DNA from: Bacillota bacterium
GTDB lineage: Bacteria; Bacillota; Clostridia; Lachnospirales; Lachnospiraceae
DNA: 64,000 bases
Direction: 5' to 3'
Assembly: GCA_023437715.1 (NCBI GenBank)
Contig: JAEZFK010000063.1
Span: 124,001 to 188,000 of the forward strand
In this document: positions 58,393 through 64,000 of the stretch, piece by piece
Position numbering within the stretch: position 1 is the first letter of the stretch
Layout of the letters: each line of letters starts with the position of its first letter
Notes under the pieces: generated by a model
Told to the model about the DNA's origin: nothing
Database searches by the model: none
The model's input: the letters and a program-made list of their open reading frames with translations, nothing else
Position numbers and translations under genes: made by a program

Positions 58393-59250
58393 TCAATAAG
58401 CTGCGGCAGCCTCAGAAAGAATCAGGGCTTCGATGGCAAAAGCGACTCCATCTTCATCATTGGTTCTTGTCGTAAGGCGCGCCTTTCGCCTTATCACTTC
58501 TGAAGCATTTCCCATTGCGACTGTATATCCAAGAGGAAGGCTCAGCATGGACAAATCGTTTTCGCTGTCTCCCAGAGCCAGAATTTCATTTGGACGAATT
58601 CTTGAATTTACCGCATGCTCGAGGAGTGCGGTCCCTTTCTGGGCCCTCGTATGGGTCAGCTCTAAATTGGATGGGGCCGATGAAGCCACGGATATCCCCT
58701 CTTCTTTTTCCAGCCAGAAACGGATCTGCTTCAAAACCTCCGGATTTTCATGAACCACGGAAATTTTATAGATATCGCTTCCTGATCCAAGGAGTTCTTC
58801 TTCTGTTGTAAAATGAAACCGCTTTTCTATGGTTTCATAGGTATGTTCATCGGAAACCATGGACAGAAATATTTTATCTTCAAAGCTTTTTCGTAGTTTC
58901 GCCCTGTCGGAGGTGGTGTGGCTGCCTTTTTCTGTCATAAAATCATAAAGGACGGAAAAGGGACGGCAGATGTTTAAAATGCTGTTCACCTGGCTGTTTA
59001 ACAGAGGCTGCTTCCGAAGCTGTTTTCCGCGGCTGTCAAATACGGCGGCTCCGTTCATGCAGATGATATCACAGGAAATGCCGGCCTCCCATAAAGGTGC
59101 ATAGGCATCCTCAAAATTTCTCCCTGTGCAGACCATAAAGCCGATGTTTTTCCTCTGAAGTGTCTCTATGGCTGCGGCATTCCGGGGGGATACCTTTCCA
59201 TAGCGGTTTAAAAGTGTTCCATCCATGTCAGATGCAACTAATCGAATCAT
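58393..59250 (-). CDS. Cof-type HAD phosphatase
   Basis: 285 residues of the Cof/IIB HAD group. Motif I is ASDMDGTLLN (nucleophile Asp8), motif II VCTGRNFEDA, the cap domain spans about 85-190, motif III includes the Lys in RAQKGTAL, and motif IV is ALGDSENDLSML. It hydrolyses small phosphorylated metabolites, substrate unknown. It ends the minus-strand ugp-type operon and overlaps the GDPD gene by 4 bases, so it may process a sugar or glycerol phosphate released by that pathway. AAAGGA precedes ATG 59250. Confidence 0.9.
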   Translation of the reverse strand: MIRLVASDMDGTLLNRYGKVSPRNAAAIETLQRKNIGFMVCTGRNFEDAYAPLWEAGISCDIICMNGAAVFDSRGKQLRKQPLLNSQVNSILNICRPFSVLYDFMTEKGSHTTSDRAKLRKSFEDKIFLSMVSDEHTYETIEKRFHFTTEEELLGSGSDIYKISVVHENPEVLKQIRFWLEKEEGISVASSAPSNLELTHTRAQKGTALLEHAVNSRIRPNEILALGDSENDLSMLSLPLGYTVAMGNASEVIRRKARLTTRTNDEDGVAFAIEALILSEAAAAY

Positions 59251-59987
59251 ATGTTTTTTCCTTTCTTATCTACTATTTTTCTTGCAACATCAGGGTAATT
59301 GGTTATGATGGCGGCTACTTCCTGTTCTGATAAGTATTCCATCATTGGCTCCTGGTCCACGGTCCATACGTGAAGCGGAAGCTTTCTTTTTCTGGATTCT
59401 GTAATGAGTTTCTTGGATTGCAGGTTGTTTACGGCCGGATGAAGGGCATCAGCTCCTATTAATTTTGCATAGCCGATAATATTGATCCATCCGTCGGAAT
59501 AGAGAATCCCGGTCAGGGACTTAGGACTTAACCGTTTTATCCGCACAATGCTTGGATTGTGAAAGGAGGAATAGATGACCCGTTCCTCCAGTCCCGCTTC
59601 TTTCACCTGTCTTAATGCCTCTTCTTCGATTCCTCTGTAGCGGAAAATTCCTGTCTTCAGTTCAATATTGACCGTAAGGTCTGTGGGCTTTATAAGCTCC
59701 AGCACCTCCCTAAGCTCCGGGATCACAGAGGACCGGTATTTCGGATGGAGCTTGCTGCAGCAAAAGCCTTTCAGCTCCTTCATGGTAAAATCCTTTACAT
59801 ATCCGGTGCCGTTACAGGTGCGGTCAATGGTTTCATCGTGGATGACGGCCAGCTTTCCATCCTTTGTAAGCTGTATATCCAACTCAATTCCATCCGCTTT
59901 CTGCGCAACGGCCAGTTCGAATGCCTCCATTGTATTTTCCGGCGCATAAGCGGAGGCGCCTCTGTGAGCCCAAACCTTAGTTTTCAT
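59247..59987 (-). CDS. Glycerophosphodiester phosphodiesterase (UgpQ-like)
   Basis: 246 residues of a cytoplasmic TIM barrel that splits glycerophosphodiesters to glycerol 3-phosphate and an alcohol. The signature HRGASAYAPENTMEAF starts the protein, followed by DGIELDIQLTKDGKLAVIHDETIDRTCNGTG (metal-binding Glu/Asp and His, in part). No signal peptide. TTG 59993 is in frame, but ATG 59987 with AGGAAGG 8 bases upstream is chosen. Its operon with UgpB/A/E/C-like genes repeats the classical ugp arrangement. Confidence 0.93.
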   Translation of the reverse strand: MKTKVWAHRGASAYAPENTMEAFELAVAQKADGIELDIQLTKDGKLAVIHDETIDRTCNGTGYVKDFTMKELKGFCCSKLHPKYRSSVIPELREVLELIKPTDLTVNIELKTGIFRYRGIEEEALRQVKEAGLEERVIYSSFHNPSIVRIKRLSPKSLTGILYSDGWINIIGYAKLIGADALHPAVNNLQSKKLITESRKRKLPLHVWTVDQEPMMEYLSEQEVAAIITNYPDVARKIVDKKGKNI

Positions 59988-60007
59988 TGTCAATGCCTTC
60001 CTGCTTT

Positions 60008-61426
60008 TTAGTTATTTAACACATTATAATCTTCAATGGACTTATTAATGCTTTCCGCCATTTTGGCAACTGCATCCTCCGGGGCGCCGTTGTTGTTTAT
60101 CATGTTTTCTATTTCTGTTTCAACAATCTGGCGGGCTTCTGGAAATACGCTTAAAAGCGCTCCTGCAGACTCAGGGGATGAATCATGAAGCTGGTCAATG
60201 GCAGTCTGGAACTGCGGGTATTTGGCGATATTGTCCTTAAATACCGATTCCTCATGAGCAGCCACCGTAACAGGGAAATATCCGGTCTGGGAATTCCAGT
60301 AGGCCTGGCTTTCCGGGGAAACAAGGTATTTGACAAACTCCCATACGGCCTGCTTCTTGGCCGGGTCCTGGTTGTCTAAGGCCCATAAGGAGCCTCCGCC
60401 GATGGAAACGCCGCCTTTATCCTCTTCCCTTACCTTTGGAAAATATGCGGTTCCCACTTCAAACTTTCCATTTACATCATTTAAAATCTGTTTTAAGGAG
60501 GCGGTGGAACCTAAGGTCATGGCTGATTTTCCTGCGCTGAAATCCGCAAGGCCTGCATCTCCGCCCCGTCCTACGTTGGGCGCATAGCCTTTGTCTGATA
60601 ATTCTTTCCACGCGGTTAAAGTATATACGCCTGATCCGTTTTTGTCAAAATCCACGGCCGTTGCCGCGTCCTTTCTTCCGTTTCCGTTGTCTGCGTACTG
60701 GGCCTGCTGCTTGCAGGTAAACTGCTCAAAGAACCAGCCGTAAATTCCCAGGGAAATCACTTCTCCTGCTCCGCCCTTGTTTAAAAGGTCGTCCCCGATC
60801 TTTGCAATTCCGGGAAGGCTGTCGGGAATCTCCGTAATCCCCGCCTTGGCAAACATATCCTTGTTGTAATAAAGAATGGGCGTGGAGGAGTTAAATGGCA
60901 TGGAATACAGGGTACCGTTTACCGTATAGTAGGCGGCAATGTTGGGCTCTACCTGGCTTAAATCCCAGTGGTCCCCGTCGATTAACTCCTGCATGGGAAC
61001 CACCCAGCCGGAATCGATCATGAAACGTGTTCCGATATCATAGATCTGTACCAGGTCTGCGCCCATGTTTCCGATCTGTGCGCTTTTCAGCTTGTTGATG
61101 GCATCGTCATAGCTGCCCTGATACTGAGACTCAACCTTGATTCCGAAAGTATTTTCTTTATTGAATTTATCCACAAGTACATCGATGGCCTCTCCGTTTA
61201 CGCCTCCCATGGAATGCCAGAACGTAATGGTGGTCCCGGACGGGATCTCTGCAGCTTTCGTTTCTGCGGCCTTGGCCTCTGTAGTCTGGGCCGGGGCCGT
61301 TGTCTGGGTCTGGTCTGTATTCTCCCCGGCTCCCGGATTCCCCGCTCCTGTCTGACCGGCGCAGCCGGACAGCATGCCTGCCGCCAGCATCGCAGCCATA
61401 CTTATGGCAAATGCTTTTCTTTTCAT
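60008..61426 (-). CDS. UgpB-like solute-binding lipoprotein
   Basis: 472 residues. Signal peptide with lipobox LSGC (Cys22), then a Thr/Ala/Glu-rich linker (about 25-62) and an extracellular solute-binding family 1 domain. ITFWHSMGGVNGEAIDVLVDKFN and GYFPVTVAAHEE recall the glycerol-3-phosphate-binding protein UgpB (in part). With GDPD downstream, glycerol 3-phosphate or glycerophosphodiesters are the probable cargo. AAAGGAG... lies before ATG 61426; 20 bases separate it from the GDPD start. Confidence 0.87.
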   Translation of the reverse strand: MKRKAFAISMAAMLAAGMLSGCAGQTGAGNPGAGENTDQTQTTAPAQTTEAKAAETKAAEIPSGTTITFWHSMGGVNGEAIDVLVDKFNKENTFGIKVESQYQGSYDDAINKLKSAQIGNMGADLVQIYDIGTRFMIDSGWVVPMQELIDGDHWDLSQVEPNIAAYYTVNGTLYSMPFNSSTPILYYNKDMFAKAGITEIPDSLPGIAKIGDDLLNKGGAGEVISLGIYGWFFEQFTCKQQAQYADNGNGRKDAATAVDFDKNGSGVYTLTAWKELSDKGYAPNVGRGGDAGLADFSAGKSAMTLGSTASLKQILNDVNGKFEVGTAYFPKVREEDKGGVSIGGGSLWALDNQDPAKKQAVWEFVKYLVSPESQAYWNSQTGYFPVTVAAHEESVFKDNIAKYPQFQTAIDQLHDSSPESAGALLSVFPEARQIVETEIENMINNNGAPEDAVAKMAESINKSIEDYNVLNN

Positions 61427-61468
61427 TTTCTTTCCTCCAGATTTTAATGTTTTATATTCTGAACCGGG

Positions 61469-62377
61469 TCAGCCCTTGACAGCGCCCGAGAACATTCCCC
61501 TGATTAGCTGTCTCTGTCCTGCGATGAAAACAGAAATTGACGGAACGATAATCATGACAACACCTGCGATCATCATGGAAATGGATTGTGAATCCACGCT
61601 GTCCAGCATACCGATGCCGATCTGAACGGTTCTCATGTGGTTGGAGCCTGTGACAAGCAAAGGCCACATATACATATTCCATGCGTTTATAAAGGTGTAA
61701 ACCGCCATGGCTCCGATGGCTGATTTGGTAAGAGGTATGAGGATGCTGTAAATAAATCTTAAGTTAGAGCAGCCGTCAATTTTTGCCGATTCGTATAAGG
61801 AAACCGGAAAGGATTTATAAAACTGCCGGAACAGGAAAATACCCATGGCAGAGGTCAGGTAAGGAATGATCAGCACCCGGTAGCTGTCAAGCCATTTTAA
61901 ACCGCTTACGGTTAAGTAATTGGAGATAATGGTCGCCTCCCCCGGAATCATCATGGTTGCCATAACGATCATGAACAGCAGGTTCTTTCCCTTAAATTCC
62001 AGGAAAGAAAAAGAAAATGCCGCAAGGGAACAGGATATGATCTGGCCCAGGGTAATGGCTCCTGCTACGAGGAAAGAATTCAGGATGAAACGGTCCAAAG
62101 GAATCTTAACCCTGGCCTGACGGAAATTCTCAAGGGTAGGATTGGAGGGAAGCAGGTTCATTTTCGTTGTGAACAGCTCTCCTGACGGCATGAATGCAAT
62201 GCTGACCGCATATAAGAGGGGCAAGAGAATGAAAATTGCCATAGCCAGGTTTATTGCCCCAAGGGCCAGCTTTCCTGCTCTTCTTCGGTAAAGGGCTTTC
62301 CGTATGGCCTCCTGCTTCAGCTTTTCCAGCTCCTCCTGGTTCATATCCTTTGACATGGACTTAAGAATTGTTTCCAT
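61469..62377 (-). CDS. UgpE-like ABC permease
   Basis: 302 residues from ATG 62377, which overlaps the ugpA stop by one base (TGATG) and has AAGGGGG upstream; the longer frame from 62416 is rejected. Six predicted helices, preceded by a Lys/Glu-rich cytoplasmic N-terminus of about 38 residues. The contact loop is ESAKIDGCS, with PLTKSAIGAMAVYTFINAWNMYMWPLL (in part) typical of UgpE/MalG. C-terminus GMFSGAVKG. Confidence 0.9.
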   Translation of the reverse strand: METILKSMSKDMNQEELEKLKQEAIRKALYRRRAGKLALGAINLAMAIFILLPLLYAVSIAFMPSGELFTTKMNLLPSNPTLENFRQARVKIPLDRFILNSFLVAGAITLGQIISCSLAAFSFSFLEFKGKNLLFMIVMATMMIPGEATIISNYLTVSGLKWLDSYRVLIIPYLTSAMGIFLFRQFYKSFPVSLYESAKIDGCSNLRFIYSILIPLTKSAIGAMAVYTFINAWNMYMWPLLVTGSNHMRTVQIGIGMLDSVDSQSISMMIAGVVMIIVPSISVFIAGQRQLIRGMFSGAVKG

Positions 62378-63243
62378 CAATAGCTTACCCCCTTCTTTTC
62401 CAGCCGGAACATGCACAGGGTGAGCCCCATAATGATTATGAACAGAAGTACGGACTGAGCCGCGGCGCTTCCAAAGCGGTAGTTGAAAAATGCATCCCGG
62501 TAAATGGAATATACGATTAAGTTGGTGGACTCTCCCGGTCCGCCCTGAGTCAGGACTTTCACCTGGCCAAAGGACTGGAACGCCTGGATAATGTTGACTA
62601 CAAGGGTATAAAACATGATGGGGCTTAAGCCCGGCAGGGTCAGACGGAAAAATTTCTGAAAACCATTTGCCCCGTCTACGGATGCCCTTTCATAAATCGC
62701 CTCGTCAATATTGCTTAAGCCTGCGCTGAAATACAGGAAGTTGATGCCGCTGTTTAACCATGCAGTCAAAAGGGCCACACAGACAAGGGCATAACGGGGA
62801 TCGCTGATCCAGTTGATATTAACTCCCAGGATCTTATTTACAATTCCAATGGATGGGTGAAGCATGATTTTAAATATCATGGCTGCAGAGCTGGATGCAA
62901 TTGCCATAGGCAGCGCGTAGGCCGTGCTGAAGATCCTGATGCCCGGAAAGGTTTTATTGCACAGGACAGCCGTTACAAGCCCCAGAAACATGCTCACCGT
63001 CACGACAATGAGGACAAATACCGCTGTCACAGCCAGACTGTTCCAGAAAGATGGAGATTTTAACAGATCCTCATAATTTAAGAAGCCCACAAAAAGCTTG
63101 GCCTGCCCCATTTTATTGGTTTTATAAAGGCTTAAATAAATTGTTTTAAAAAAGGGATAAAACAGGAATACTGCAAATATTGCCATTGCAGGTACAATAT
63201 AAGCATAAGCTCCTGTACTCTTCACCATTGTTTTCAGATTCAT
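62377..63243 (-). CDS. UgpA-like ABC permease
   Basis: 288 residues with six predicted helices, ATPase-contact loop ERASVDGAN and the LTQGGPGESTNLIVYSIY motif of UgpA/MalF proteins (in part). Partner of UgpE. It starts 11 bases after the UgpC-like gene with AGGAG in between and ends inside the ugpE start. Confidence 0.9.
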   Translation of the reverse strand: MNLKTMVKSTGAYAYIVPAMAIFAVFLFYPFFKTIYLSLYKTNKMGQAKLFVGFLNYEDLLKSPSFWNSLAVTAVFVLIVVTVSMFLGLVTAVLCNKTFPGIRIFSTAYALPMAIASSSAAMIFKIMLHPSIGIVNKILGVNINWISDPRYALVCVALLTAWLNSGINFLYFSAGLSNIDEAIYERASVDGANGFQKFFRLTLPGLSPIMFYTLVVNIIQAFQSFGQVKVLTQGGPGESTNLIVYSIYRDAFFNYRFGSAAAQSVLLFIIIMGLTLCMFRLEKKGVSY

Positions 63244-63254
63244 GAGAAAGCTCC

Positions 63255-64000
63255 TTAGATATATAAAATATTGTGTTCCGTACTCATATCAAATAATTTG
63301 ATGCGGTTCATGTCCACGTACACAGGTATCCTGTCTCCTGCGTCTGCCCTGATATCCGGCTTTAACCTCACACATACCTCTTCCCTGCTGATCTGCCCGT
63401 GAAGAAATACTTCAGCCCCCAGGGCCTCCTTAAATTCCACATCTAACAAAAGCTTTTCTTCCAGGGGGCCTTTCTCATGGAAGTCTTCGGGACGGATACC
63501 CAGATGAATCCTCTTTCCCACATAGCCGTTTTCCGCCAGACGGTTTGCCCATACCCGGTTCACAAAGAGCCTGTTCTGGTGAAACTCCAGGCAGATCCGT
63601 CCATCCTTTCGCTCCACCCATGCCGGGATAAAGTTCATGGACGGGGAGCCGATAAAGCCTGCAACAAATTTATTGACGGGATTTTCATAAAGCTCGCCGG
63701 GAGCTGCGGCCTGCTGTATTTCTCCTTTGTCCATTACAACGATCCTTGTGCCAAGGGTCATGGCTTCCACCTGATCGTGGGTGACGTAAACGATGGTGGC
63801 TCCCAGCTCCCGGTGGATTTTTGCAAGCTCCACCCGCATCTGGGTCCGAAGCTTTGCATCCAGGTTGGACAGAGGTTCATCCATTAAATAAGCTTTGGGC
63901 TGCCGGACAATGGCGCTTCCGATAGCAACTCTCTGCTTCTGCCCTCCTGACAGGGCGTAGGGCTTCCGGTCCAGCAAATGGCCGATGCAGAGAATATCCG
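63255..64000 (-). CDS. UgpC/MalK-like ABC ATPase, 5' end outside the window
   Basis: The last 248 codons of an importer ATPase; the frame continues past base 64000, so Walker A is not seen. The signature LSGGQKQRVAIG, Walker B AYLMDEPLSNLDAKLR, and switch YVTHDQVEAMTLG are canonical, followed by the C-terminal beta domain (TOBE-like) of MalK/UgpC proteins (HLGIRPEDFHEKGP). The start at 63977 (TTG) is only an internal codon. As the only importer ATPase in the window, it might also energise the two Lpl/Mal-type importers, but that is speculative. Confidence 0.9.
   Translation of the reverse strand, partial: DILCIGHLLDRKPYALSGGQKQRVAIGSAIVRQPKAYLMDEPLSNLDAKLRTQMRVELAKIHRELGATIVYVTHDQVEAMTLGTRIVVMDKGEIQQAAAPGELYENPVNKFVAGFIGSPSMNFIPAWVERKDGRICLEFHQNRLFVNRVWANRLAENGYVGKRIHLGIRPEDFHEKGPLEEKLLLDVEFKEALGAEVFLHGQISREEVCVRLKPDIRADAGDRIPVYVDMNRIKLFDMSTEHNILYI

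Overview
The window looks like a chromosomal piece of a Lachnospiraceae-type clostridium (Lacrimispora/Hungatella/Enterocloster-like). The grounds are moderate GC with GCC/CTG/AAG-rich codon use, GGAGG ribosome sites, Firmicutes gene orders (hisZGDBA, rplU-prp-rpmA-obgE, nadD-yqeK-rsfS, lexA divergent from a LysM SOS gene), a YtvI-type sporulation membrane protein, and solute-binding lipoproteins with serial Lpl-type permeases. The species call is inference. No rRNA, tRNA or CRISPR array was seen.

Layout. 161-694 recU. 809-6703 a histidine operon (hisZ-G-D-B-A-IE) driven by a near-consensus promoter that overlaps the recU stop codon; it has no hisH or hisF, but HisIE carries an N-terminal HisF-like barrel that has lost both catalytic aspartates. 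6897-8123 pepT. 8186-12375 a MarR-controlled heterodimeric ABC exporter with a clear palindromic operator. 12388-24945 a uronic-acid polysaccharide locus: a divergent alginate-lyase-fold lyase, a membrane-anchored AraC regulator, an LplABC-type importer, a GH88 unsaturated glucuronyl hydrolase, a DUF4962/heparinase-II/III lyase and a DUF2264 protein. 25111-34772 a second sugar locus: a YesN/YesM two-component pair, another lipoprotein/permease importer, a PHP phosphoesterase-like protein and a GH112 beta-galactoside phosphorylase. 35191-38939 a conserved radical SAM/DUF2344/RNase G block, then a convergent MFS transporter. 40346-44867 ribosomal protein and ribosome-assembly genes (rplU, prp, rpmA, obgE, yhbY, nadD, yqeK, rsfS).

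44919-46640 is an intact-looking IS3-family element with inverted repeats, a 3-bp duplication and an A7 frameshift site, inserted between rsfS and its apparent terminator. 46868-47964 is the SOS regulator lexA facing a YneA-like cell division inhibitor across four LexA boxes. 48182-50131 is a TetM-like ribosomal-protection GTPase preceded by a possible leader peptide. Then come ytvI, dedA, a tyrosine recombinase, a 775-bp AT-rich non-coding stretch with inverted repeats, a small Cys-rich protein, an AviRa-like rRNA methyltransferase, dcd, an LCP cell-wall ligase with a tandem repeat at its 3' end, and finally a minus-strand UgpCAEB-type importer with a glycerophosphodiester phosphodiesterase and a HAD phosphatase; ugpC runs off the right edge.

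Most of the window is recognisable. The least explained parts are the dead HisF-like domain fused to HisIE, the leader of the TetM-like gene, the 17-bp perfect hairpin at 46792-46830, the AT-rich region 53350-54124, and the substrates of the two carbohydrate loci.
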